64,000 nt of DNA from NCBI RefSeq assembly GCF_000281895.1, contig NZ_CM001558.1, forward strand, positions 5,212,556 to 5,276,555. Reading direction: 5' to 3'. Within the stretch, counting starts at the first letter, position 1; every line of letters begins with the position of its first letter. The notes below the pieces were generated by a model. It saw only the letters and a program-made list of their open reading frames with translations. It ran no database searches and had not been told where the DNA came from. The stretch is from Pseudomonas fluorescens Q2-87. Its GTDB lineage: Bacteria; Pseudomonadota; Gammaproteobacteria; Pseudomonadales; Pseudomonadaceae. Both the position numbers and the translations under genes were made by a program. Shown in pieces: positions 41,172-50,156 of this stretch.

Positions 41172-41789
41172 TTACAGAACGTCCAGCAACTCGACGTCAA
41201 ACACCAGTACGCTGTGCGGCGGAATGCTGCCGACGCCTTGAGCGCCATAGGCCAGTTCGCTCGGCACGTACAGGCGCCATTTGCTGCCGGCGCTCATCAG
41301 TTGCAACGCTTCGGTCCAGCCTGGAATAACGCCGCCCACCGGGAATTCAGCCGGCTGGCCACGATCGTAGGAACTGTCGAATACAGTACCGTCGATCAGG
41401 GTGCCGTGGTAATGGGTACGAACCTGGTCTTCACGGGTCGGCTTGGCGCCGTCGCCCTGGGTCAGCACTTCGAATTGCAGACCCGAAGCCAGGGTGGTGA
41501 TGCCTTCACGCTTGGCGTTTTCGGCCAGGAACGCAAGGCCTTCGCCAGCAGCCGCTTCAGCCTTGGCAGCCGCTTCGGCCTGCATGATTTCGCGAATGAC
41601 CTTGAAGCTGGCGGACATCTCGTCCTGCCCCACACGGCTTGGCTTGCCGGCAAAGGCGTCGGTCAGGCCGGCCAGGATCGCGTCCAGGCTGACGCCTGGT
41701 GGCGGGTTGTCGCGCAGTTGGTCGCCCAACTGACGGCCAATGCCGTAGCTGACGCGGGTTTCGTCGGTGGACAGGTTAACTTCGGACAT
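41172..41789 (-). CDS. FKBP-type peptidyl-prolyl isomerase (FklB/Mip-type)
   Basis: A 205-residue protein with an N-terminal dimerising helical region (TRVSYGIGRQLGDQLRDN...ASFKVIREIMQ) and a C-terminal FKBP domain (GDGAKPTREDQVRTHYHGTL, then FPVGGVIPGWTEALQLMSAGSKWRLYVPSELAYG). It has no signal peptide, fitting cytoplasmic FklB more than periplasmic FkpA. ATG at 41789 has GGAG close upstream. Monocistronic. Confidence 0.93.
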   Translation of the reverse strand: MSEVNLSTDETRVSYGIGRQLGDQLRDNPPPGVSLDAILAGLTDAFAGKPSRVGQDEMSASFKVIREIMQAEAAAKAEAAAGEGLAFLAENAKREGITTLASGLQFEVLTQGDGAKPTREDQVRTHYHGTLIDGTVFDSSYDRGQPAEFPVGGVIPGWTEALQLMSAGSKWRLYVPSELAYGAQGVGSIPPHSVLVFDVELLDVL

Positions 41790-41940
41790 GATGCTGCTCC
41801 GCTGTGCGGACGGCTCGGGAAATTGCCGTGGGTGACACAGCGCCTCCCGGAGCGCCCGGAACCAAAAGGGCGAGCAGACTAGCACAGATGCCGGGGCGGG
41901 TAACGCGCCCCTCCGTCGAAGCGCCGCGCCAGAAACGATA

Positions 41941-41970
41941 ACGCCCGCCTGCTTTTCAACAGGCGGGCGT
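41941..41970 (-). terminator. Strong hairpin 3' of the UPF0114 gene
   Basis: acgcccgcctg / caggcgggcgt, 11 bp of mostly G-C around an 8-base loop, 23 bases past the stop of the gene at 41994. No clean T-run follows on either strand, so termination strength is uncertain. Confidence 0.55.
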
Positions 41971-41993
41971 TGCGCCAGCACTGGTCAGGTGCC

Positions 41994-42482
41994 TCAGTGC
42001 TTGGTCAGTTTATCCAGATAGCCCATGGCAAACGCCGAGACCACGAAGGTCATGTGGATGATCACGTACCACTTCAAGTGCTCGGGATCGACGTTCTTGG
42101 CGTCCATGAAGATGCGCAGCAGGTGAATGGAGGAAATGGCCACGATCGAGGCGGCGACTTTCATCTTCAGCGATGAAGAGTCCATGGTGCCCAGCCAGTT
42201 GAGCTTTTCCTTGTCAGAATCGATATCCAGTTGCGAGACGAAGTTCTCGTAGCCGGAAATCATCACCATCACCAGCAGGCCGCCCACCAGCGCCATGTCG
42301 ATCAGCGACAGCAGCACCAGGATCAGGTCGGATTCGGCCATGGAAAAAACGTTGGGGATGACGTGAAAGACTTCCTGGAAGAATTTCAGCGCCAGGGCCA
42401 GCAAGCCCAGGGACAACCCGAAATAAATCGGCGCCAGCAGCCAACGGGAGGCGTACATTGCATTTTCGATAAAGCGTTCCAT
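41994..42482 (-). CDS. UPF0114/TIGR00645 family membrane protein (YqhA-like)
   Basis: A 162-residue integral membrane protein starting [25 protein letters not shown], with four predicted hydrophobic spans and the conserved [17 protein letters not shown] motif. It matches the YqhA family; no function is established. Confidence 0.9.
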   Translation of the reverse strand: MERFIENAMYASRWLLAPIYFGLSLGLLALALKFFQEVFHVIPNVFSMAESDLILVLLSLIDMALVGGLLVMVMISGYENFVSQLDIDSDKEKLNWLGTMDSSSLKMKVAASIVAISSIHLLRIFMDAKNVDPEHLKWYVIIHMTFVVSAFAMGYLDKLTKH

Positions 42483-42611
42483 TGAATCTCACACCAGGGC
42501 TGAAAAATCGCGGCGAGTATATCAGCCACGAACTGCCCCACAAACGCCGGGCCCATCCCTGGCCCCGCCCTGTGCAGGTTTCACTGTCAACGCCCGCTGC
42601 GTTGGCGGCCC

Positions 42612-42953
42612 TCAATGCAACGGACGAAATTCGAAACCGCCGACGTTGCGACAACGGCCACCGTTGATTTCCCGCAATTGGGCCTGCATGTGCAAACTCC
42701 AGATCTGCGGGTCGTCGGCCAGCTCATAGCCATGCAAGGTCAGGCTCTGGACGATGGTATTTAGGATGGTTTCGGCGGCGGTTGGACCAGGGAACGGCCC
42801 TTGGGCCTTGATAGCGGAAGGTTGCTCACCTGCCATTCCGGCGGCAAAGAGCAAGGTCCACATGCCTGTATCTCCCGCGAGGGGACGGATGGCACATTCG
42901 ATACGGGTTACAAGGCCCAGGCACTGGCGAGTAAGACAAAGGTTGCGCGACAT
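42612..42953 (-). CDS. Conserved hypothetical protein (113 aa)
   Basis: MSRNLCLTRQCLGLVTRIEC at the start and CRNVGGFEFRPLH at the end; no recognised domain. The position between the UPF0114 gene and a Lon-type protease matches a small hypothetical gene (PA4575 position) in P. aeruginosa as I recall, which supports coding. Several cysteines (at least five in the first 30 and last 20 residues) are notable. Start codon uncertain. Confidence 0.65.
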   Translation of the reverse strand: MSRNLCLTRQCLGLVTRIECAIRPLAGDTGMWTLLFAAGMAGEQPSAIKAQGPFPGPTAAETILNTIVQSLTLHGYELADDPQIWSLHMQAQLREINGGRCRNVGGFEFRPLH

Positions 42954-43157
42954 GGCGGCGCCCCTCGGTAGATCCGGTATTCAGCCCCGTGGGAGGCTGT
43001 TTCGATCCGATGATGGCTCTCGTTATCCTTGAGCTGAGGATAGAAGAAAAGTTCCTGGATGATGGCTTTTCGAGACCAGAATGCGCCGAATGGTCATAGT
43101 GTGAATATTGACGCCAAAGTGGCGGCATTTCTGACAATAATCTGCTGCAAAAACTAT

Positions 43158-43246
43158 TGTGGGAGCGAGCTTGCTCGCGACAGCGATAAGGCAGTCAAGA
43201 CATCACTGACTGACATTCCGCCATCGCGAGCAAGCTCGCTCCCACA
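43158..43246. repeat. REPIN before the Lon-type protease gene
   Basis: tgtgggagcgagcttgctcg paired with gcgagcaagctcgctcccac. It accounts for about 90 of the 319 gene-free bases from 42954 to 43272; nothing else is clear in the rest. Confidence 0.86.
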
Positions 43247-43272
43247 TGGGCATTGCAACGATCAGATAAGTA

Positions 43273-45711
43273 TCAAGCCGGCTTGGCTTCCGCCAGGGCT
43301 TGCTGCGCCAATTCCTTCTCCGCTTCCTTGATATCGTCTTCGCTGATCATCTCCGCGATCACCCGCAACCGCTCCACCACTCGCGCGTTGACGCTGCCTT
43401 CGGGGAATTCGCCATTTTCATCCGGCTCGCCAGCAGGCTCACCCACCAGCAGGCTCAGGGCTTCGTCGGCCTGGCGCACGGCATACACGTGGAACTGCCC
43501 GGCGCGCACGGCGGCCAGTACTTTCTCATCGAGCATCAGGGTCGCGACGTTGGCCTGGGGAATGATCGCCCCTTGCTCACCGGTCAGCCCGCGGGCTTCG
43601 CAAAGACGGAAGAACCCTTCGATCTTCTCGTTGACCCCACCCACCGCCTGCACTTCACCGAACTGGTTGATCGAGCCGGTGATGGCGAAGCATTGCTTCA
43701 AAGGCGTTTTCGACAAGGCCGAAATCAGCGTGCAAGCCTCGCCCAAGGAGGCGCTGTCACCGTCCACGTACCCGTAGGATTGCTCCAGGGCGATACTGGC
43801 TGAAATCGCCAGTGGGAATTCCTGGGCATAACGACTGCCCAGGTAACCCGTGAGAATCATCACGCCCTTGGAGTGGATCGGCTGACCGAGGTTGACCTCC
43901 CGCTCGATGTCGACGATGCCACTGCCGCCCGGGTACACCGTGGCGGAGATCCGTGCCGGCACACCGAATGCCGAATCACCAACCTCCAGCACCGTCAGCC
44001 CGTTGCACTTGCCGACAGCCGCGCCGTCGGTGTCGATCAGGATGATCCCTGCCAGCATGTCGTCGAGAATCCGCGCCGAGACACGCCCGGTACGGGTGGC
44101 CTTGGCCTTGAGCGCGCGCTCGATGTGGCCGGCGTCGGTCATCTCGTCACCGGCCAGCTGGCGAATGAAGTCCGCCTCGCTGACCAGTTGGAACAGATCA
44201 CCGATACGCGCCGACAAGCGCCCCTGGTGTTCGGCCAAACGAGCGCTGTAGGTCGCCAGGCGCGCCACCGCATCGGCGGTCAGCGGTGCCATGCCCTCCT
44301 CCGAAGTGCGGGTCTTGAGCAACTGGGCGAACTGCTCCAGGCTCTCGTCGCCCATCGGGATGTCTTCGTCAAAGTCCACGAGCACACGAAACATTTCCTG
44401 GAAGTCCGGATCCAGGTCCTGCAACGCATAGTAGAGCTGGCGCGCGCCGATGATCACCACTTTGACCTGCAACGGGATGTGCTGCGGCGTCAGGGTCACC
44501 GTGGCCAGTCGGCCCAGCTCACCCAGTGGCGACTCCATTTTCAGCTTGCGCGATTGCAGGGCGCGCTTGAGCGCATCCCACACGAACGGCTCGCCGAGCA
44601 TTTTTTCCGCTTCCAGGATCAGGAAACCGCCATTGGCCCGGTGCAAGGCGCCGGGACGCAACTGCCGGTAGGTGGTGTAGAGCGCGCCTTGGTCGGTGCT
44701 GTACTCGATGCGGCCGAACAGGTTGTCGTAGGTTGGGTGCGGCTCGAACACCACCGGGGCGCCGCCGCTGAACGGATGCCCGACCACCAGGCTCGGCGCG
44801 TATTGCTCCTCCAGCAGCTTGCGGGCGATGGCGTCGGTCTTGCTGTCGTCCACCAGTTGCTCGACCACGGTCTTGAGCAGATAGACCTGCATGGCTTGCA
44901 GGTAACCGCAGACTGCGGCGTTCTCGGCGTATTTTTCCGACAGCGGCGCCAGAAGCGGTTGCAGCGCCAGGGTAATGGTTTCTTCGTTGAGCTGGCGCAG
45001 CTGGTTGCTGGACTCGCGCTTCCACTGCGGCAGGCTGGCGAGTTCTTCGTTCAAGCGCTCTTCGAGACCGGAAATGTCTTCATGGAAACGCTCGCGCTCG
45101 GCCTCCGGCAATTGGGCGAATTCCGCCTCGTCCAAGGCCTTGCCGTCACTCATCGGCGTGAAGGCGATGTTGCTGCTGTCACGGTACAACGCGACGTCTT
45201 TTTCCAGTGCCAGGCGCTCGATCACATCCAGGGCGCGGTCGTAGCGCTGGTTGAAGGCACGGTCAATGGCGCTTTTCTTCTGCTGGTAGGACGGATGCTC
45301 GAACACCGCCGGAAACGTTGCCAGCAGGTTGTCGATCAAGCCATTGATATCCGCTATGAAAGCGCCGGCGGTGCCCGATGGCAGCTCCAGGGCGCGGGGT
45401 TCGCGAGGCTCATCGAAATTGTTGACATAGACCCAGTCCGCCGGGGTCTGCAGGCGCTTGCCTTCGGCCTTGAGGTAGCGTTTTACGAACGAAAACCGGC
45501 CGGTGCCGGGCTCTCCCATGACAAATACGTTGTAGCCGGGGCGCGGCATGGCCACACCGAACTGCAGTGCCTCGACGGCACGTTCCTGGCCAAGCACACC
45601 GCGAAAGGGCTCCAGATCATTGGTGGTAGAGAAGCTGAACTGTTCAGCGGAAAACGGACGGGTCAGCGCTTCGGGCGCTAGACGCAAGCTGGCAGCAACA
45701 GGATCAGGCAT
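43273..45711 (-). CDS. Lon-type (LonB-like, S16) ATP-dependent protease
   Basis: An 812-residue AAA+ protease of COG1067. The proteolytic domain has the Ser/Lys dyad: Ser653 in VDGDSASLGE and Lys696 in GGVNEKIEG, 43 residues apart as in E. coli Lon (S679/K722). The P-loop near residue 66 reads MGEPGTGRFS, with Arg72 where Lys is usual. Long coiled-coil insert at about 150-260. Substrates unknown; related Pseudomonas proteins (e.g. AsrA) modulate the heat-shock response. Not the housekeeping Lon. Confidence 0.9.
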   Translation of the reverse strand: MPDPVAASLRLAPEALTRPFSAEQFSFSTTNDLEPFRGVLGQERAVEALQFGVAMPRPGYNVFVMGEPGTGRFSFVKRYLKAEGKRLQTPADWVYVNNFDEPREPRALELPSGTAGAFIADINGLIDNLLATFPAVFEHPSYQQKKSAIDRAFNQRYDRALDVIERLALEKDVALYRDSSNIAFTPMSDGKALDEAEFAQLPEAERERFHEDISGLEERLNEELASLPQWKRESSNQLRQLNEETITLALQPLLAPLSEKYAENAAVCGYLQAMQVYLLKTVVEQLVDDSKTDAIARKLLEEQYAPSLVVGHPFSGGAPVVFEPHPTYDNLFGRIEYSTDQGALYTTYRQLRPGALHRANGGFLILEAEKMLGEPFVWDALKRALQSRKLKMESPLGELGRLATVTLTPQHIPLQVKVVIIGARQLYYALQDLDPDFQEMFRVLVDFDEDIPMGDESLEQFAQLLKTRTSEEGMAPLTADAVARLATYSARLAEHQGRLSARIGDLFQLVSEADFIRQLAGDEMTDAGHIERALKAKATRTGRVSARILDDMLAGIILIDTDGAAVGKCNGLTVLEVGDSAFGVPARISATVYPGGSGIVDIEREVNLGQPIHSKGVMILTGYLGSRYAQEFPLAISASIALEQSYGYVDGDSASLGEACTLISALSKTPLKQCFAITGSINQFGEVQAVGGVNEKIEGFFRLCEARGLTGEQGAIIPQANVATLMLDEKVLAAVRAGQFHVYAVRQADEALSLLVGEPAGEPDENGEFPEGSVNARVVERLRVIAEMISEDDIKEAEKELAQQALAEAKPA

Positions 45712-45985
45712 CGGGCATCCTTACATCAGGCGGGGCAGATAGCGGCATTCTGGCGCTGCCTGTACCTGGCTGGCAAGGAGCGCCTCAGGCCAAAGCATAG
45801 TCAACCTGCGAATGCCGCGAAGGGCCCTGTAGATTCATGACTTGCCGGATAGTTTTTGCAAAATGCCACGGAACCCTGGGATCGTGCCTAAACTCCAAAC
45901 TGCGCGGCTGGAACAATAACCGGCCCACTGGCGCCGCCAGGTGCCAGACCCTGTCCATTGGTATGCACATAAAGAGAACATAGCT

Positions 45986-46474
45986 ATGAAACGGATTCTT
46001 CTCGGTACTCTCTTCACCGCTGTATCCATCAACGCCATGGCTCAGGCGCCGGGCGGTCCGGATTGCGGCTGGGGCAACATGCTGTTCGAAGGTCAGCGTG
46101 GCACCCCGGCTCACTTCCTGGCATCCACCACCAACGGCACGTCCGGCAACGCGACCTTCGGCATGACCTCCGGTACCAACGGCTGCTCGACCAACGCGGC
46201 ACTGACCTACGGTGGCAAGTCCTGGCTGGCCATGAACGGCATGATGAACGAGCTGTCCGAAGACATGGCCAAGGGTCAGGGCGAAGCGCTGACCACCTAT
46301 GCCGTGGTACTGGGCGTAGCACCGGAAGACCGCGCTCATTTCTCCGCTGTCACCCACGAGCACTTCCAGCAGATCTTCAGCAAGGCTGACGTGACCGCAG
46401 AAGACGTGCATACCAACACCCTGGCGGTACTGAAAAGCGATCCGCGCCTGGCCAAGTACGCGACTCAAGCTTAA
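45986..46474 (+). CDS. DUF3015 family exported protein
   Basis: A 162-residue protein with an N-terminal signal peptide (about 19 residues, MKRILLGTLFTAVSINAMA) and the DUF3015 pattern: GPDCGWGNMLFEGQRGTPAHFLASTTNGTSGNATFGMTSGTNGC, with a conserved cysteine pair. The function is unknown. The ATG at 45986 is chosen for the signal peptide. It ends in a terminator just before the DUF4105 gene, so the two may be separate units. Confidence 0.88.
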   Translation: MKRILLGTLFTAVSINAMAQAPGGPDCGWGNMLFEGQRGTPAHFLASTTNGTSGNATFGMTSGTNGCSTNAALTYGGKSWLAMNGMMNELSEDMAKGQGEALTTYAVVLGVAPEDRAHFSAVTHEHFQQIFSKADVTAEDVHTNTLAVLKSDPRLAKYATQA

Positions 46475-46486
46475 GCTCGACACCAC

Positions 46487-46519
46487 TCGCTCCTCTCGGG
46501 GAGCGGGTTTTCTTTTTGG
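46487..46519 (+). terminator. Terminator of the DUF3015 gene
   Basis: ctcgctcc-tctc-ggggagcggg then ttttcttttt; 12 bases after the stop. Confidence 0.85.
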
Positions 46520-46563
46520 GGCCCCTTCCGGTCTTTATTTTTCGACTTCCCAAGTAGCCGACT

Positions 46564-48417
46564 ATGCTCAAACGCCTTGCCTGGCTGGCGCTCTGTGTGT
46601 GCGCCCCGCTGTCCGCCGCGCCTCATGTCGACCCTCAACGTTTGCAGCAACTGGCCAACGACCGCTTCTGGATTTCCCTGGGCCACTACGAAACCGCCAA
46701 GCTTGGCGGCTGGCGCAGCTATATCAGCGACCGCAAATTCTTCCTCGCACCCGATGGCAACGAGCACCCCGACCGAGAACTGACCGCTACGCTGCAGGCC
46801 CTGTACGCCCCAGCCAATGCCGGCGAGCGACATGCCCAGTGCGTATACCCGGCGCGTACGCGCTGGTTGAAGGCACAGCTGAACCTGACGGACCTGCCCA
46901 CCGTCAATTGCAGCGAATTCACCCAGTGGTTCAAGGACGTGTCTCCCCACAGCGCGGTGATGATCTTTCCCGCGGCTTACCTGAACAGCCCTTCTTCAAT
47001 GTTCGGACACACCTTGTTGCGCATCGACCAGGCGGACGTGCAAAGGGACAAGACCGCCCTGCTCAGCTACGCGATCAATTTCGGCGCCTACATCGAGGGC
47101 TCGGACAACAGCATTCTTTACGCCTGGAAAGGCCTGATGGGCGGCTATCCCGGCCTGTTCGCCCTGGTGCCCTATCAAGAAAAACTCTCCGAATACCGCA
47201 GCCTGGAGAACCGCGACCTGTGGGAATACCGCCTCAACCTGAGCCAGGCGGAAACCGAACGCATGGTCGAGCACGTCTGGGAGCTCAAGCAGATCCAATT
47301 CGACTATTTCTTTTTCGACGAGAATTGTTCCTATCGCCTGCTCGAATTACTGCAAGTGGCTCGTCCCAGCCTGCGCCTGACCGAACAATTCCCGCTGACA
47401 GCGATCCCCACCGACACCGTCAAGGCCGTGAAGGAAGCCGGCCTGGTGGAAAGTATCGAGTATCGGCCGTCCCGTGAACGGGAACTGCTCAGCCGCGCCG
47501 AACCGCTCACCGGCGACGAACAACAATGGGTACTGAAGATCAGCGCCGACCAAGAGCAACTGCAGACTCCCGCTTTCAAGGCGCTGCCACGGGCACGCCA
47601 GGCGCTGATCATCGATGCGGCCTATCGCCTGGAGCGTTATCGCGCCAATGGCCAGGAGCGTGATCCGCAACGCGCCCAGCGCAGCTTCCAATTGTTGCGA
47701 GCGATCAACCAGAACCCTGCGCCGGAGCTCGATATCCCCCGGCCGGGCCTGCCCGAGGACGGCCATGAATCGCGTACCTGGCAGGCCGGCCTCGGCACGC
47801 GAGGAGATCGGGCATTCGGCGAGTATGGCCTGCGCATGGCCTACCACGATCTCAACGACAACGCCGAGAGCTTCCCGCTAGGGGCGCAGATCGAAATCCT
47901 GCAGTTGAAACTGCGCCAGTACGAAGGCAACGATTGGCAGGTGCAACAACTGGACCTGGCGACCATACGCTCCCTGACCCCGCGCAACGAGCTGCTGCAA
48001 CCGCTGTCCTGGCAGGTCACCGGCGGCCTGGAGCGGGTACCGGGCAAGCACGACGATGAGACATTGGTCAGCCACGTCAACGGCGGCGCCGGCGGTACAT
48101 GGGCACTGGGGGAGGATGTCTTGGGCTTCGCCCTGGGCACGGTGCGGGTCGAGCACAACAACGACTTCGCCCAGTTCATCGCCCCAGCCACCGGTTTCAA
48201 CAGCGGCGTGCTGTGGAAAAACCCATTGGGCAACCTGAGCGTGGAAGCCAAGGGCGATTATTTCGTCAACGGCGAAGTGCGTCGTAGCCTGAGCCTGAAT
48301 CAACAGTGGGAAATATCCCGCAACCTCGGCCTGCGCTTGAGTGCCCAGCGCGAATTCAGCCACATGGCGTCGCCGGAAAACGAGGTGATGCTCGAGGTGA
48401 AGTGGTATCACTATTGA
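46564..48417 (+). CDS. DUF4105 domain protein, probable periplasmic/outer-membrane
   Basis: A 617-residue exported protein (signal about 19 residues, ends LSAAP). N-terminal DUF4105 region: VNCSEFTQWFKDVSPHSAVMIFPAAYLNSPSSMFGHTLLRID and FDYFFFDENCSYRLLELLQVARP, where H-x-L and the NCSEF/NCSYR cysteines suggest a papain-like (NlpC/P60-like) fold. The C-terminal third (from about 420) is rich in alternating beta pattern and ends in an aromatic (WYHY), like an outer-membrane beta-barrel. Catalysis is not demonstrated. Confidence 0.88.
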   Translation: MLKRLAWLALCVCAPLSAAPHVDPQRLQQLANDRFWISLGHYETAKLGGWRSYISDRKFFLAPDGNEHPDRELTATLQALYAPANAGERHAQCVYPARTRWLKAQLNLTDLPTVNCSEFTQWFKDVSPHSAVMIFPAAYLNSPSSMFGHTLLRIDQADVQRDKTALLSYAINFGAYIEGSDNSILYAWKGLMGGYPGLFALVPYQEKLSEYRSLENRDLWEYRLNLSQAETERMVEHVWELKQIQFDYFFFDENCSYRLLELLQVARPSLRLTEQFPLTAIPTDTVKAVKEAGLVESIEYRPSRERELLSRAEPLTGDEQQWVLKISADQEQLQTPAFKALPRARQALIIDAAYRLERYRANGQERDPQRAQRSFQLLRAINQNPAPELDIPRPGLPEDGHESRTWQAGLGTRGDRAFGEYGLRMAYHDLNDNAESFPLGAQIEILQLKLRQYEGNDWQVQQLDLATIRSLTPRNELLQPLSWQVTGGLERVPGKHDDETLVSHVNGGAGGTWALGEDVLGFALGTVRVEHNNDFAQFIAPATGFNSGVLWKNPLGNLSVEAKGDYFVNGEVRRSLSLNQQWEISRNLGLRLSAQREFSHMASPENEVMLEVKWYHY

Positions 48418-48531
48418 GTAGGGCAAGCCGTACGCATGCAGAGACGAACAGATAAATCACAGCGCTTTCACACCGGCCTGACGAATCCACTTCTAGACTT
48501 CTGGTAAGTAGGTACGTCAGGCAGGCAGAAG

Positions 48532-48888
48532 ATGAAACGCGCGGTGGTAATGCTGGGTATGTTGATGTTGCTCGGTGGTTGCGAAACGACCCATGAAGAC
48601 CTGATTTCCCGAGGTTATCCACCGGCATTCGCCGACGGCTATGACGACGGTTGCAGCAGTGGTCGGCAAGCGGCCGGTGCAATCACGGGCCAGTTCAGAA
48701 AAGATGTGCCGCGCTATCTCAAGGATGCCCGTTACGCCGAAGGCTGGAGCGACGGTTTCCGCCAGTGCCAGGCGATGCGCGAAAGCGAGGACCGCGATGC
48801 CTACCGTGAACGTCACTGGGACGAGCGCGAACGCGCCTGGCAGCAAGAGAAGGATCGGGACGCCGCCCGGGCCTATCGTTCGCAATAA
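48532..48888 (+). CDS. Small outer-membrane-type lipoprotein
   Basis: A 118-residue prolipoprotein: signal MKRAVVMLGMLMLLGGC with lipobox LGGC (Cys17), then a highly charged helical tail (YRERHWDERERAWQQEKDRDAARAYR). The middle FADGYDDGCSSGRQAAG...YAEGWSDGFRQC repeats the Y-x-x-G-x-x-D-G theme twice, as in phage/YfdC-like glycine-zipper proteins, but I cannot name it. It lies between DUF4105 and a GreA/B-like gene. Confidence 0.8.
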   Translation: MKRAVVMLGMLMLLGGCETTHEDLISRGYPPAFADGYDDGCSSGRQAAGAITGQFRKDVPRYLKDARYAEGWSDGFRQCQAMRESEDRDAYRERHWDERERAWQQEKDRDAARAYRSQ

Positions 48889-48958
48889 GTCGCGCGTAGA
48901 CATTCATCGAAACCAAAAGCCTGCGACCATGGCCCAAACTCCAATAGAGGAGAACACC

Positions 48959-49450
48959 ATGAGTCGCGCTTTCGTCAACGAAGACACCGCAGCTGCCCAG
49001 GCCGACCAGCCGGTCGAGCGCCAGATCAGCGCGCAACCCAACTACGTCACGCCCACCGGGCTCGCCCAGCTACAGGCCCGGGTCGCCGAGTTGCAGGCTT
49101 TGCACGCCCAGCAGTCTGCCCGCAGCGATCAGGCAGACAAGCAGCGCCTCGCTGACATCGAACGGGACCTGCGATATTTCAATCAGCGTTTGCAAAGCGC
49201 GCAAGTCGTAGCGCCGAACGCATCCGAGCAAGTGCTAATCGGACATTGGGTAACGTTCGTCGATGAAGAGGATCACGAACGGCGGGTGCAATTGGTCGGC
49301 GAAGACCAGGCCGACGCGGCCAATGGGCTGGTCAACTGGGGGTCGCCTCTGGGGCGGGCATTATTGGGAACCCGGATTGGCGATGAGGTGATATGGGAGC
49401 GACCGGCGGGGAATCTCGCCATTGAAGTCGTTGCCATAGATCTCGATTAA
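48959..49450 (+). CDS. GreA/GreB-family protein
   Basis: A 163-residue protein with an N-terminal disordered/coiled region (NYVTPTGLAQLQARVAELQALHAQQSARSDQ) and a C-terminal Gre domain (VLIGHWVTFVDEEDHERRVQLVGEDQADAANGLVNWGSPLGRALLGTRIGDEV). The N-terminal coiled coil is shorter than in GreA, so secondary-channel cleavage activity is uncertain. Good ribosome site AGAGGAG. It is the last core-type gene before the lanthipeptide locus. Confidence 0.87.
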   Translation: MSRAFVNEDTAAAQADQPVERQISAQPNYVTPTGLAQLQARVAELQALHAQQSARSDQADKQRLADIERDLRYFNQRLQSAQVVAPNASEQVLIGHWVTFVDEEDHERRVQLVGEDQADAANGLVNWGSPLGRALLGTRIGDEVIWERPAGNLAIEVVAIDLD

Positions 49451-49598
49451 CGTGCGCCTTAATAAAAACAACGATAAAAAAATATCAAATTCAGCTCATT
49501 GCCGCCTTGCTTGTTCAATGCCTATTAGCCCTCCAGCAAACCGACAATTATCTAGATGCCTGACCGGCGTAATCGCAACATAAAGTCATAACGACAAG

Positions 49599-49649
49599 TT
49601 GGTGTTAGTTCAGCCGCATGCTACTGTTTTCCCGCACTTCAAAAGTGCG
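49599..49649 (+). promoter_or_regulatory. Candidate promoter and 5' stem-loop of the lanthipeptide operon
   Basis: ttggtg (49599-49604) and tactgt (49622-49627) are 17 bases apart as possible -35 and -10. About seven bases later cgcactt-caa-aagtgcg (49633-49649) is a perfect 7-bp stem that would sit at the very 5' end of the message. Upstream, 49451-49598 is AT-rich (17 G+C in 60 bases at 49441-49500) and otherwise empty. Confidence 0.4.
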
Positions 49650-49673
49650 CAACAATCACAACGGAGGTGCATC

Positions 49674-49817
49674 ATGAGCGAGCAACTACTGGCGATGTCC
49701 GGCAACTTCGAGTGCGACTTCAAGTCCTACCAGCACGCGAATAACCCTGGCATTGAAGCGACCGCACTGACCATTGTCGAGTGTGGCACTGTCCACTGCA
49801 CCGCGCTTTTGTGCTAA
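49674..49817 (+). CDS. Candidate class II lanthipeptide precursor 1 (47 aa)
   Basis: A 47-residue peptide, ATG at 49674 with ACGGAGG before it. It begins MSEQLLAMSGNFECDFKSYQ and ends ECGTVHCTALLC. The first ~25 residues match the second peptide (MSEQxLxMSG, F, F, YQ, ANN), as a leader; the C-terminal part has Cys37, Cys42, Cys47 and Thr30, 33, 39, 43, substrates for dehydration and (methyl)lanthionine formation. There is no GG/GA cleavage site of the usual LanM kind. The odd Cys14 lies in the leader. Role inferred from proximity to lanM and composition. Confidence 0.75.
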   Translation: MSEQLLAMSGNFECDFKSYQHANNPGIEATALTIVECGTVHCTALLC

Positions 49818-49955
49818 ACGTTACATAAGCAATACCCTGACACTCCCTAACTTCACAAACAAATTCATTAACGTCCTACAGTTCGGATGCACTTGCTGGC
49901 ACCCGATCGACCTGTGGTCACTGTACTTACTGTTAATACTGATGAGGAAACTATC

Positions 49956-50114
49956 ATGAGCGAACAGATCCTGAACATGTCCGGCGACTTCCACCTCGAA
50001 TTCGACGCCTATCAAGCGCCTGCTAATAACATGACAGAAATACTGGCAACGACAATGGAATGCAACACGTTCGGGACATGCACCAATCTTGAATGCTCCA
50101 CGTTGGGCTGCTGA
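49956..50114 (+). CDS. Candidate class II lanthipeptide precursor 2 (52 aa)
   Basis: A 52-residue peptide, ATG at 49956 with GATGAGGAA before it. It begins MSEQILNMSGDFHLEFDAYQ and its core includes ECNTFGTCTNLECSTLGC: Cys36, 42, 47, 52 and Thr32, 33, 38, 41, 43, Ser48, Thr49. Its last two intervals repeat the CX4CX4C spacing of the first peptide. One additional Cys and more Ser/Thr imply up to four rings. The lanM gene starts 85 bases later. The 138-base gap from precursor 1 holds no other ORF. Confidence 0.78.
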   Translation: MSEQILNMSGDFHLEFDAYQAPANNMTEILATTMECNTFGTCTNLECSTLGC

Positions 50115-50156
50115 TCCCGCTCGACTGATCGCCGAAACAGGCCATCGATGAAAACA

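Noticed and set aside
49818..49955. A third precursor peptide between the two found
   Set aside because: No ATG with ribosome site and Cys-rich core was found in either strand.
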